Of a stretch of 64,000 nucleotides of DNA, positions 47,151 through 56,339 are shown piece after piece. This DNA comes from Vibrio hyugaensis (GTDB lineage Bacteria; Pseudomonadota; Gammaproteobacteria; Enterobacterales; Vibrionaceae), in the NCBI RefSeq assembly GCF_002906655.1, contig NZ_CP025795.1:930001-994000 (forward strand), written 5' to 3'. Within the stretch, counting starts at the first letter, position 1, and each line of letters starts with the position of its first letter. The notes below the pieces were generated by a model. It was not told where the DNA came from, did not search any database, and was given only the letters and a program-made list of their open reading frames with translations. Made by a program: the position numbers and the translations under genes.

Positions 47151-47657
47151 ATGTCACGTGACGGCTCGGTGGCTCCTAAAGAGCGAATTAATATCCGTTA
47201 TGTTCCAGCAACTGGTGATACGCAAGACGACGTAGAACTGCCGCTGAGCATGATGGTGGTTGGTGACTTTACTGCACGTGCAGATGAGACGCCAATCGAA
47301 GAACGTACGCCAATTAACATCGACAAAGACAACTTTAACGAAGTGCTAGAAGGCATGTCTCCGAACGTTAGAGTAAATGTTGAAAACCGTCTTTCTGATG
47401 AAGAAGGTGCGCAAATCGGTGTTGATCTAACGTTTGAGAACATGAAGGACTTCTCTCCTGAAGCTATCGCTAAGAGCGTTCCAGAGCTAAACAGCTTGCT
47501 AGAGCTTCGTGAAGCGTTGGTCGCGTTGAAAGGCCCACTAGGTAACGTTCCTGCATTCCGTAAGAAGATCGCTTCGGTTCTTCAAGACGAAGATGCGAGA
47601 AAGAAACTGTTGGATGAACTAAGCATTGGCAACGACCAAGAAGCGAAAGAAGAGTAA
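47151..47657 (+). CDS. tssB: TssB (VipA), small sheath subunit
   Basis: A 168-residue partner of TssC in the contractile sheath. It shows the family opening VAPKERINIRYVPATGD, LPLSMMVVGDF and NFNEVLEGMSPN, and the C-terminal LGNVPAFRKKIASVLQDE. Length fits the family exactly. The ribosome site AAGGA lies before the ATG, and tssC follows after eight bases. Confidence 0.96.
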   Translation: MSRDGSVAPKERINIRYVPATGDTQDDVELPLSMMVVGDFTARADETPIEERTPINIDKDNFNEVLEGMSPNVRVNVENRLSDEEGAQIGVDLTFENMKDFSPEAIAKSVPELNSLLELREALVALKGPLGNVPAFRKKIASVLQDEDARKKLLDELSIGNDQEAKEE

Positions 47658-47665
47658 GGGATATC

Positions 47666-49141
47666 ATGTCTGCAGAAGCACAAGCGCCAGAACAAGAAGC
47701 AGCCTTAGTTGAATCAGGCTCACTTCTGGATAGCATTCTTAACGAAACTCGTTTAAAGCCAAGTGATGAAGGTTTTGATGTCGCAAAGCGCGGCGTTGAA
47801 GCATTCATCAGTGAGCTACTAAGCAGCTCAAACACAGAGAAAGTGGATCAGTCTTTGGTTGATCTTATGATTTCTGAAATTGACCAAAAATTGTCTAAGC
47901 AAGTTGACGCGATTCTTCATAACGAAGAAGTTCAAGCGATTGAATCAACGTGGCGTGGTCTTAAGTACCTTGTCGATCATACTGACTTCCGTGAGAACAT
48001 TCAGATTGAATTGATCTCTGCGAAGAAAGACGAAGTGCTAGACGATTTTGAAGACGCGCCTGAAGTGGTGAAGTCTGGTCTATACAAACAGATCTACACT
48101 CGTGAATACGGTCAATTCGGTGGTAAACCAGTTGGCGCTGTAATCTGTGATTACGACCTGTCAGCGTCGTCTCCAGACATCAAACTGATGGAATACATGG
48201 CAAACGTGGGTGCAATGTCTCACGCGCCGTTCATCACGTCTGCGTCTTCGAAGTTCTTCGGCCTAGACAGCTACGAAGAACTGCCAAACCTGAAAGATCT
48301 TAAGTCAGTCTTTGAAGGTCCACAGTATACGAAATGGCGTGGTCTACGTGAGCACGAAGATGCGCGTTACCTAGGTCTATGTACGTCACGCTTTATGCTT
48401 CGTACGCCTTACTCAGTAGAAGATAACCCAATTAAAGCGTTTGACTACGATGAGCAAGTAACAGACAGCCATGATAACTACCTATGGGGTAACTCAGCGT
48501 ACGCAATGGCGTCTAAGATCAGTGAATCATTCGCTAAGTACCGTTGGTGTCCAAACATCATCGGCCCTCAAAGTGGTGGTGCGGTTCAAGATCTACCGGT
48601 TTACAACTTTGAAGCAATGGGTCAAATTGAAACTAAGATCCCTACAGAGATTCTTGTTTCTGACCGTCGCGAATACGAACTAGCAGAAGAGGGCTTTATT
48701 GCTCTAACTATGCGTAAAGGTTCTGACAACGCTGCATTCTTCTCGGCAAACTCTATTCAAAAACCAAAAGTGTTTGCGAATACGCCAGAAGGCAAGCAAG
48801 CAGAGATGAACTACAAGCTAGGTACTCAGCTACCTTACATGTTCATCATCAACCGTCTAGCGCATTACATCAAAGTACTACAGCGCGAACAAATCGGTTC
48901 TTGGAAAGAGCGCTCAGACCTAGAAATCGAATTGAACAAGTGGATTCGTCAATACGTTTCTGACCAGGAAAACCCGCCAGCAGAAGTACGCGGTCGTCGT
49001 CCACTACGTGCTGCTAAGGTTGAGGTATCAGACGTAGAAGGCGATCCAGGTTGGTACAAAGTATCAATGTCTGTACGTCCTCACTTTAAGTACATGGGCG
49101 CGAGCTTTGACTTGTCACTGGTAGGCAAGCTAGATCAATAA
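47666..49141 (+). CDS. tssC: TssC (VipB), large sheath subunit
   Basis: A 491-residue sheath protein. Family landmarks are VQAIESTWRGLKYLV, FGGKPVGAVICDYDL, EHEDARYLGLCTSRFMLR and the C-terminal PHFKYMGASFDLSLVGKLDQ. Codon use (GTT, CTA, CGT) suggests high expression, like hcp. A strong terminator hairpin follows directly, before tssE. Confidence 0.97.
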   Translation: MSAEAQAPEQEAALVESGSLLDSILNETRLKPSDEGFDVAKRGVEAFISELLSSSNTEKVDQSLVDLMISEIDQKLSKQVDAILHNEEVQAIESTWRGLKYLVDHTDFRENIQIELISAKKDEVLDDFEDAPEVVKSGLYKQIYTREYGQFGGKPVGAVICDYDLSASSPDIKLMEYMANVGAMSHAPFITSASSKFFGLDSYEELPNLKDLKSVFEGPQYTKWRGLREHEDARYLGLCTSRFMLRTPYSVEDNPIKAFDYDEQVTDSHDNYLWGNSAYAMASKISESFAKYRWCPNIIGPQSGGAVQDLPVYNFEAMGQIETKIPTEILVSDRREYELAEEGFIALTMRKGSDNAAFFSANSIQKPKVFANTPEGKQAEMNYKLGTQLPYMFIINRLAHYIKVLQREQIGSWKERSDLEIELNKWIRQYVSDQENPPAEVRGRRPLRAAKVEVSDVEGDPGWYKVSMSVRPHFKYMGASFDLSLVGKLDQ

Positions 49142-49159
49142 CCCATTACTGATAATATC

Positions 49160-49189
49160 AAGCAGCCAGTGAAGACTGGCTGCTTTTTT
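49160..49189 (+). terminator. Terminator or attenuator between tssC and tssE
   Basis: A 10-bp perfect stem (AAGCAGCCAG / CTGGCTGCTT) with a 6-base loop and a T6 run, lying 18 bases after tssC and 13 before tssE. It has all features of an intrinsic terminator, although the operon apparently continues, so it probably lowers expression of the baseplate genes relative to the sheath genes. Confidence 0.85.
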
Positions 49190-49202
49190 CGTAGGACCGA
49201 AT

Positions 49203-49613
49203 ATGGAAAAAGGTTATCGTCTTTTAGAGCGCATCGAGCTTGGTGAGCCCAAAAACTGCTACGAGAAAGTCGTTTCTCATCGCCATCTAATTGAGTCGAT
49301 TCACTCGCATTTGGCGGATTTGCTAAACACGCATTCGGGCAACGCGATGATAGATAATGAATACGGCTTACCCGATTTTAATGATGTGCTCTCCAACAAT
49401 ACGAACCTCGTTCGCCACATTCAAAAAAACATCACATCAACCATAGAACGCTTTGAACCGCGATTGCTTAATGTCGAGGTTCACTACCGCGAAGACCACC
49501 ACAACCCTTTACAGCTTGGTTTTGGTATTCGAGGCGAAGTTTCCCATAACGGCGGTAAGGTCCCAATGTCAATCGATGTCTACATGGGAACTGACGGCCA
49601 ATTTAACGTTTAG
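49203..49613 (+). CDS. tssE: TssE, gp25-like baseplate protein
   Basis: A 136-residue baseplate component with the gpW/gp25 (lysozyme-like) fold. Landmarks are LLERIELGEP at the start, the HLADLLNTHSGNAMIDNEYGLPD segment and the end RGEVSHNGGKVPMSIDVYMGTDG. AGGA precedes the ATG. tssF follows 13 bases after the stop. Confidence 0.93.
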   Translation: MEKGYRLLERIELGEPKNCYEKVVSHRHLIESIHSHLADLLNTHSGNAMIDNEYGLPDFNDVLSNNTNLVRHIQKNITSTIERFEPRLLNVEVHYREDHHNPLQLGFGIRGEVSHNGGKVPMSIDVYMGTDGQFNV

Positions 49614-49626
49614 TAGTAGGTGCCAC

Positions 49627-51375
49627 TTGAGTAACAGTAAATACTTTCAAGATGAACTCACGTATTTGCGCGAATCGGGTAGTGAGTTTGCCAAATACCA
49701 TCCTAAGTTAACTCACTTTCTGTCAGAAGGAACCTTCGACCCAGACGTTGAGCGATTGCTTGAAGGTTTTGCCTTTTTAACTGGCCGAATCCGCGAGAAG
49801 ATTGACGATGAACTGCCTGAGCTTACGCAATCTCTTATGACGTTGTTGTGGCCGCATTACATGCGTTCCATTCCTTCTCTGTGCGTCAGTGAACTTAAAC
49901 CTCACACTGGCAGTGTCACTGAAAAAACCGTGGTAAAACGGGGCGCAGAAATGGCGAGCGAGCAGGTAGAGGGAACGCAGTGTTTATTCCGTACATGTTA
50001 TGACGTCAACCTTTACCCAATTACGCTTACCAATATTGAACAAACCAACAGCCGCACCAGCTCCGCGATTGATGTGACGTTATCAACAGAACATGGTTTG
50101 GAACTTTCGCGCATTGGTTTGGATACATTACGTCTTCACCTTCATGGTGAAATTCATATTACGCGCACCGTTTTTCTTTGGTTATTCCGCTATTTAGATT
50201 ACGTTGAGCTGGATGTTGGTGGTGGCTACAAGCATCGCCTTGGCCCTGAATATGTCGTGCCAGTTGGGCATGAAGAAGATGAAGCGCTGTTGCCTTACAG
50301 CAAAAACTCGTTTGCCGGTTATCGCTTACTGCAAGAATTCTTCTCTCTTCCAGACAAGTTCATGTTTTTTGACATCAAAGGTCTAGAATGGCTAAAAGGG
50401 ATTCCTCAACGCAGCACGCTTAAGGTGAAGTTCCATTTTAAACGCGCTTTACCTTCGGAAGTGGTACTCAAAGACAAGCACTTACGATTGCATTGTACGC
50501 CGGCGGTTAACTTGTTCGAGAAAGACGGCGACCCTATTCGCTTAGAGCATCGCCGAAACGAATACAAAGTTCGCCCGCAAAGCAACAACCAAGAACACTA
50601 TGAAGTGTATTCTATCGAGCAGGTAGAAAGTTGGAGCAAAGATGAGCGTCGTCGTAAACCGTTGATTGAGTTCGAATCGTTCGAGCACCAAATCAACCAG
50701 CGAGACAAACGCGAGTTCTACAAATCCAAAGTCGGCGAGCGCGTGAGTGGTCGCGGGCTCGAACGCTATATTTCATTCCACACGCACAATGGTGATATTG
50801 CAGACCTAGGTACTGAGACCGTACTGATGAAACTGCAATGCAGCAACGCGGATTTGGCCGAGCGTTTGTCAGTAGGGGATATTACTTACGCAACCCATAA
50901 ATCCCCAACGTACGCAACGTTTAAAAACATCACTAAGCCAACGCAGTCGGTGAGTCCCCAAGTGAACGGTGAGCTGCAGTGGCAACTCATTGCGAATATG
51001 TCGCTTAACTATTTGTCATTGGCAAACATTGACGTGCTTAAAGTGCTGCTATCAACGTATGACTTCCACTCGCGTGTTGACAGACAGGCACATCGAGCAT
51101 CGATTCATCGTTTAGATGGCATTATCTCGTCGGAAATGAAGCCTATTGATCGTGTGTTCCGCGGTGTCTCCGTAAGGGGTAACCAGTTTAAGCTCGTGAC
51201 GAACTCCAAGTTCTTCGTCAACGAAGGTGACATGTTCCTTATGGCGAACGTATTGAACGAGTTCATCCGTTTGTATTCAAGTGTGAATTCGTTTACTGAA
51301 CTGGAAGTTTTTGATGAAGCCAGCGGTGAAGTCTATAACTGGACGAGCCTAATTGGGCAGCAGACGATTCTATGA
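49627..51375 (+). CDS. tssF: TssF, T6SS baseplate protein
   Basis: A 582-residue baseplate wedge subunit. The start is set at TTG 49627, giving the typical opening SNSKYFQDELTYLRESGSEFA; the frame is open upstream to 49453 but that part overlaps tssE and is not TssF-like. TAGG lies six bases before the TTG. Further landmarks are FDPDVERLLEGFAFLTGRI, the LMTLLWPHYMRSIPS motif and the C-terminal NVLNEFIRLYSSVNSFTEL. It overlaps tssG by four bases (ATGA). Confidence 0.93.
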   Translation: MSNSKYFQDELTYLRESGSEFAKYHPKLTHFLSEGTFDPDVERLLEGFAFLTGRIREKIDDELPELTQSLMTLLWPHYMRSIPSLCVSELKPHTGSVTEKTVVKRGAEMASEQVEGTQCLFRTCYDVNLYPITLTNIEQTNSRTSSAIDVTLSTEHGLELSRIGLDTLRLHLHGEIHITRTVFLWLFRYLDYVELDVGGGYKHRLGPEYVVPVGHEEDEALLPYSKNSFAGYRLLQEFFSLPDKFMFFDIKGLEWLKGIPQRSTLKVKFHFKRALPSEVVLKDKHLRLHCTPAVNLFEKDGDPIRLEHRRNEYKVRPQSNNQEHYEVYSIEQVESWSKDERRRKPLIEFESFEHQINQRDKREFYKSKVGERVSGRGLERYISFHTHNGDIADLGTETVLMKLQCSNADLAERLSVGDITYATHKSPTYATFKNITKPTQSVSPQVNGELQWQLIANMSLNYLSLANIDVLKVLLSTYDFHSRVDRQAHRASIHRLDGIISSEMKPIDRVFRGVSVRGNQFKLVTNSKFFVNEGDMFLMANVLNEFIRLYSSVNSFTELEVFDEASGEVYNWTSLIGQQTIL

Positions 51376-52370
51376 TTAATACACTCTCTGATAAGTCGAA
51401 TGAATTTAGCTTCTATCAAGCGGTCTTACTGTTGGAGAAGCATTACCAACTGCAACCTGAAACAAACTTTGTCGCTGTTGGTGAAAACAAATATTTTCAT
51501 CAAGAACGCATCGAGTTTAGTGTTTCGCCGAATTTGTCTTTTCCGAAGAGCGATATGGACTTTATCGCTCACATGGAAAGAAACGGGCAACAATACTCTC
51601 GCGTAGAGACGAATTTTCTGGGTTTACATGGTTCTAGCTCGCCACTGCCTGCGTCTTATACTGAAAAACTCGCAGGCCGCGATCCAGAAGATAACCCTGT
51701 TAAAGATTTCTTCGATTTCTTCCATAACCGTTATACCAGTTTGCTGTACCGAGTATGGAAGAAATACCGCTATCACGTGCAATATCAAAGTGGCGCAAGT
51801 GATGCGTTTTCTGGTCGCATTCTGCATCTAGCTGGCTTGTCTGGCGTGATGCAAGATAGCGATGTCGCGGAGTTGGATAGAGCGAAAATCCTCTCTTATG
51901 TAAACCAACTCTCAACGCGAACGCGTTCACCCAAGCTTATCTCCGGCATTGTTGCTCACTACTTCTCTTTACCGAGCGTTAGAATTGAAGAGTGGGTTCA
52001 TCGCCGAGTGGAAATTGCAGAATGCCAACGCAATAAGCTAAATCGAGCGAACTGTGTGTTAGGTCAGAGCTTGCACCTTGGCCAAAGCATTTCGGATTTG
52101 AACGGAAAGTTTAATCTGTGCATCGACAACATCGATTTCGAAACGTTTAGGAAGTTCTCTTACGATGGCGAGTTACACAATACGCTGGTGGGACTGATGC
52201 GGTTTATTTTACGAGACCCAATGTCTTGGGACCTCAAGCTAACGGTTAACTTAGACTCAATACCAGAAAACAATCTCGGTCAAGGTGAAGGGAATAGCCT
52301 AGGACAAACCTTTTGGCTTGGAAATCCTAGTGATAAAGACGCCAAGATTCGCGTCATTGGAAGCATATAA
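51372..52370 (+). CDS. tssG: TssG, T6SS baseplate protein
   Basis: A 332-residue baseplate subunit that binds TssF. Typical segments are FYQAVLLLEKHYQ, IEFSVSPNLSFPKSD, TNFLGLHGSSSPLPASYTE and FFDFFHNRYTSLLYRVWKKYR. The start is coupled to tssF by ATGA. It is the last gene of this rightward unit, followed by a terminator. Confidence 0.95.
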   Translation: MINTLSDKSNEFSFYQAVLLLEKHYQLQPETNFVAVGENKYFHQERIEFSVSPNLSFPKSDMDFIAHMERNGQQYSRVETNFLGLHGSSSPLPASYTEKLAGRDPEDNPVKDFFDFFHNRYTSLLYRVWKKYRYHVQYQSGASDAFSGRILHLAGLSGVMQDSDVAELDRAKILSYVNQLSTRTRSPKLISGIVAHYFSLPSVRIEEWVHRRVEIAECQRNKLNRANCVLGQSLHLGQSISDLNGKFNLCIDNIDFETFRKFSYDGELHNTLVGLMRFILRDPMSWDLKLTVNLDSIPENNLGQGEGNSLGQTFWLGNPSDKDAKIRVIGSI

Positions 52371-52371
52371 G

Positions 52372-52396
52372 AAAACCGCTCATTTTGAGCGGCTTT
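52372..52396 (+). terminator. Terminator after tssG
   Basis: A 7-bp perfect stem (CCGCTCA / TGAGCGG) with a 3-base loop, flanked by AAAA and CTTTT. It lies between the convergent tssG and lrp-like genes. Confidence 0.7.
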
Positions 52397-52436
52397 TCGT
52401 TTGGGAACAACTTTACTGATTAAGCAGTAATTCAGC

Positions 52437-52889
52437 TTAGCGACTGATTGGCTGGTGCAGAACCACGGTTGTATCGAGCTTTTGAATCCCACTGAATGAT
52501 TCAATCTCGTTACATAGGTGGTGAATTGATTGCAAGTCCGGCGCTTCGATAAGAGCAATGATGTCGAAGCTACCACCAACAACGCTGGTTAAACGAACTT
52601 CAGGAATCTCTTTTAAGGCACTTGTTACTTCATTTTTTTTGCCCTTTTCGCAAGAGATGAGCAGGTAACTCGCAGCCTTTCGACCTTCATTTTCTACTCG
52701 GATCTGAGCGGTATAGCCTTTGATGATCCCTGTCTTTTCTAGCCTGTTAATTCTTTCTGCAACAGCAGTACGTGACAAACCGATGTTTCTAGATAGGTTC
52801 GCAATTGATTCGCGTCCGTTTGATAACAGACTGGAAAGGATTTTGCGATCCAACTTATCTAAGCCTTGTAAAGTCATGTTAGAAATCAT
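52437..52889 (-). CDS. Lrp/AsnC-family transcriptional regulator
   Basis: A 150-residue regulator. The N-terminal helix-turn-helix (LDKLDRKILSSLLSNGRES, NLSRNIGLSRTAVAERINRLE) and the C-terminal ligand-binding RAM domain (VGGSFDIIALIEAPDLQSIHH) are both complete. It starts 32 bases after the tssM stop on the same strand, so it is likely the last gene of that T6SS unit rather than an unrelated passenger. It may sense an amino acid and tune the cluster; target sites are not identified. Confidence 0.9.
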   Translation of the reverse strand: MISNMTLQGLDKLDRKILSSLLSNGRESIANLSRNIGLSRTAVAERINRLEKTGIIKGYTAQIRVENEGRKAASYLLISCEKGKKNEVTSALKEIPEVRLTSVVGGSFDIIALIEAPDLQSIHHLCNEIESFSGIQKLDTTVVLHQPISR

Positions 52890-52921
52890 GTGTTCTGCCT
52901 ATTCTGGTTTTTATATTGTTA

Positions 52922-55900
52922 TTAAATCGACTCTGGAAGTGTAAAGTTATACAGCTCAGCCAGAGTGAATGGGTTTTTCTGTGTCAATGGGGTGATACGT
53001 AGGCTCAAATCCCTTCCTGACACTTTTATGTCACTGACGAAGCTACCGTTATGAGTGTTTGTCAGGGTCGAATCACCTAGCAATCTGTATATCGCCCACT
53101 GACCACTCTTATTAAGAACGTGTTGCTTACCCTCGTCGGTTACATCTTGTATCGTGATGCTAATGTTGAAGTCGCCATTCTGCGGTGGCCACTCCATTTC
53201 ACGAATTCGGCTTGGACCGTGATAGTAGTTAATATCAGTGTCAGCGATTTTTAAGCTGGCTCTGATCGCACTAGAATCAAGATCTAATACTTTGGCGCTA
53301 AACGGAATATAAACTCGGTTTGTGCTCTTATTAATCAACGTATCGCGGATAACATTGTAATTACGCAACTGTACCAAAAGGGCAGGTGACAGTGGCATTG
53401 TTTCGCCATCTACCTGTTTCGGTGTCCATAAGTTTGTGTCGTAAAACGGCGCAAAGTTTTTCTGAATAAATGTGTCTAACAAACCACCTGATGCAAACAG
53501 CAATTCGAAATCTTCGATTGAAATTTCTTCAGTTGCGGTGAGATCAAATGGATATTTACCAAGCCCTAGCTCTTTAAACTTGGTGTAAATCTCGCTGTAC
53601 CATTGGGTTTGAATGCCTTTTGAAGATTCAGCAATCATCACGGACCAACTTTGCTGTACCACATCTAACAACCAGCTACGTACTGGCTCCGGTGACTTCT
53701 GAGCAATCTGCTTAAGCTTGATCAATGGGTCAGCTTCGGTACTGTTCATTCTGCGCTGAGCGGCTGCCAAAGCGGCCATTTGTGGATCTGGCGCGTCCGC
53801 AATGTCTTTCATGTAAGTACGAACGCGGCTCAATGCTGCAATGGTTTCATCCCATGGAGTAGGGGAGTTCGGTGTTTCACTGACTTGTAATTGGTTGAGT
53901 AAGTGGAACGCTTGTTCTACGCGCTTCATGAGCAAGTAGTCAGGTTTCACGGCTTCTTCAACCGCTTCCGAAGCAGAATCAGCTACTTCTAACAACTTAG
54001 GATTGACTTGCGAAATCAGAGCGTTCTTCTCTCCAATCGGCGAAAATTGAGTGTTGGCATACACTTGTTTCAACACCGTTGTCATCGGAGATGAAGGGCC
54101 TGAAATCAGGTCAATCGCGTTTGTTAAATCACCTACATTGCTGTAGTGCTGAACTTTGAGTTCGCCCAGTGCGTTTCGCCAGTAGTTGATGTAATCATCG
54201 GTGTATTTCTTACGCACTTGCGTCTTGAAAGCATCTTGCTCTGGTTTGGTTGGGATAACATGATTTGACAGGCCAAGAACCCAGTTATCAGTGATGACGT
54301 GTTGTGACATCAAGTCGACACGTGGACGATAGAAGGTGCTAAAGCCAGTCGAAGTATAGATTTTATTGATGATCAGACGGTTGTCGTCCAATGGTTCGTT
54401 AAAGACGTTATTAAACTCAAAACCCACTGCACGTTGAAGATCAAGCGTACCGAGGTCGATGGCATCGGCTTGATTCAAAATGCCAGCGTAAACCAAGTCT
54501 ACGTTTGAGTTTGCGAGTAATGAACGTCGAGTTGCGCGAACGATGTCCATGCTAATGTCGACAGGAGCGAACTGCGTACGAAAGTAAGCATCAAGATAGC
54601 GCATTGCTTGGTTTACAACGTCAGGTTGACTGCTTAGATCATTCATCATGGCCAACGTTTGATGACGCAAGAATTGAATGTCGCGTTTAGAAGGATCGTT
54701 CAGCATCAAATAGCCTTTCAGCAAAGGCAATGAGTGGCTAAAGTCATCTTGGCTATGAGTCAGTTGTAGGCGGTAACCTTTTTCGACAACGGGCATCAGC
54801 TGCTGAGCCACTTCTTTTAGTAGCGCCTCGTACGCGATCTTAGTGCTCTTATCTAAACGACTGATATTCAGTGGTAGTACTTCGTTATCTAGCTCTTTTG
54901 AGCCTTCTAACCAGGCACTATAAGACGGTTGGATTGCTCGAGTTGCATTGACCAGCAGTTGATTGAAGCTCGCTTCTTGCTCTGCCTGAGCAGCGTCGTC
55001 GATACCAAGCAATTGGTTGATCACTCGTAAGTTACTGTCGAGTGTTTTAACGAAGAAATAACCACCGCCCGCGAGAATGACGACAGACACGAACATCGCA
55101 AGATGACTTTGTCGTTGAATCAAGCGCAGGTAGGTTTTGTTCTCACCCGCAAAGTCGCTCTCAGGAAGGATCTGAGAATCGATTAGGAATCTTGAGAAGT
55201 AGGGCGTTTCCGTTAACTGAGTATGCTCAGATGCGATAATCGGTAAGTTGAAGTAGTTACTGCAACTCTTCGCCAGCAGGTTATATTTGCGACCGCCTTG
55301 TAAACTCGAACAGAAGAAAATTTCACGAATATCCAATGCGTAAACACCGCTGTTTGACTCACATAAGCGTTCAAGGGTGTAGCTTACCTCAGATTGAGCA
55401 AGCTCAAACTGCTTAGGGAAAGAAAGGATAGCTTGCTTTTCGTCGATCTCGGTTGAGTTAGCAGAAGAATCCAAGGCGTTGCTTTCCAGTACTTTTACTA
55501 GATTACGGTAGCCGTCTTTGTAGTACTCAGTGATCACGCCTTTTGCTTCTTTGAGGGGAATAGAAAGGAATTCAACACGCGTCTTCAGCGAGCTGAAATG
55601 CACGTATTCTTTAAAGCCGTCCAGTTTATCTAACTTAGACATCATCAAATAAACTGGCAGTGCAGATGACGTTTTTTCGCTGATTGACGTCATACGCTGT
55701 AGCAACGCTGTCATGGTGTAGTCTTTCTGCTCTGGCTCAGAAACGATCAGGAACTCAAAGTCGATAAAGAACAGGCAACCAGCAAAAGGCTTTCTAGGAC
55801 GATGGAGGATGACTTCGTTAATAAACGTGTTCCACAGCGAAGCATCGCTACTCGATACTTCTTGGAATACCAAACGCTGATCGGGCTTAATGTAGACCGC

Positions 55901-56311
55901 ACTGTCGGACTCGTACCATTCAAAGAAATCGTTTTTGGCTGTACGCGTTCTATCCATTGGTTTAATTGCACTGGAATTAAACAAAAATTGACGTCGTCCA
56001 GACCCTTTATTACCAATCATCAGATAGATTGGTTTTTTACCCACGTTAGAGAGGAGAGGGCGAATCACCATGGACAGCGCTTCTTCCTCTGTTTCTAGGC
56101 GTTGTGCCTTAGCGTTATTCTTTTTCTTAAACCACAAAGTGAATTGAAAAATAATGTAGAAGGTGGCAATAACACCAAGGCCAACCCAAAGGTAAAGCTT
56201 GTCTGCGTCTTCAAGCCAGAATAAATATACCGCAGCAAGTATTGCGGCGAATATCAGTGCCACAAAGGTCGAAACCACGATCGGGTTTCTGAGTATTTTT
56301 TGTTTGAACAT
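52922..56311 (-). CDS. tssM: TssM (IcmF/VasK), T6SS membrane-complex protein
   Basis: An 1129-residue inner-membrane protein that forms the trans-envelope core with TssL and TssJ. Two membrane helices lie at about 12-32 and 40-59 and a third at about 405-425 (HLAMFVSVVILAGGGYFFV). The cytoplasmic GTPase-like domain has a degenerate Walker A, GNKGSGRR (100-107), lacking the usual GK(S/T). The large periplasmic part ends with a beta domain (REMEWPPQNGDFNISI) that contacts TssJ. It lies in one unit with the TssA-like gene before it and the Lrp gene after it. Confidence 0.94.
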   Translation of the reverse strand: MFKQKILRNPIVVSTFVALIFAAILAAVYLFWLEDADKLYLWVGLGVIATFYIIFQFTLWFKKKNNAKAQRLETEEEALSMVIRPLLSNVGKKPIYLMIGNKGSGRRQFLFNSSAIKPMDRTRTAKNDFFEWYESDSAVYIKPDQRLVFQEVSSSDASLWNTFINEVILHRPRKPFAGCLFFIDFEFLIVSEPEQKDYTMTALLQRMTSISEKTSSALPVYLMMSKLDKLDGFKEYVHFSSLKTRVEFLSIPLKEAKGVITEYYKDGYRNLVKVLESNALDSSANSTEIDEKQAILSFPKQFELAQSEVSYTLERLCESNSGVYALDIREIFFCSSLQGGRKYNLLAKSCSNYFNLPIIASEHTQLTETPYFSRFLIDSQILPESDFAGENKTYLRLIQRQSHLAMFVSVVILAGGGYFFVKTLDSNLRVINQLLGIDDAAQAEQEASFNQLLVNATRAIQPSYSAWLEGSKELDNEVLPLNISRLDKSTKIAYEALLKEVAQQLMPVVEKGYRLQLTHSQDDFSHSLPLLKGYLMLNDPSKRDIQFLRHQTLAMMNDLSSQPDVVNQAMRYLDAYFRTQFAPVDISMDIVRATRRSLLANSNVDLVYAGILNQADAIDLGTLDLQRAVGFEFNNVFNEPLDDNRLIINKIYTSTGFSTFYRPRVDLMSQHVITDNWVLGLSNHVIPTKPEQDAFKTQVRKKYTDDYINYWRNALGELKVQHYSNVGDLTNAIDLISGPSSPMTTVLKQVYANTQFSPIGEKNALISQVNPKLLEVADSASEAVEEAVKPDYLLMKRVEQAFHLLNQLQVSETPNSPTPWDETIAALSRVRTYMKDIADAPDPQMAALAAAQRRMNSTEADPLIKLKQIAQKSPEPVRSWLLDVVQQSWSVMIAESSKGIQTQWYSEIYTKFKELGLGKYPFDLTATEEISIEDFELLFASGGLLDTFIQKNFAPFYDTNLWTPKQVDGETMPLSPALLVQLRNYNVIRDTLINKSTNRVYIPFSAKVLDLDSSAIRASLKIADTDINYYHGPSRIREMEWPPQNGDFNISITIQDVTDEGKQHVLNKSGQWAIYRLLGDSTLTNTHNGSFVSDIKVSGRDLSLRITPLTQKNPFTLAELYNFTLPESI

Positions 56312-56339
56312 AAGCCTATAACTTCTTTTACTTGTATCG

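Noticed and set aside
49453..49626. Upstream extension of the tssF frame
   Set aside because: It overlaps tssE in another frame and does not resemble TssF; TTG 49627 gives the family's usual start.
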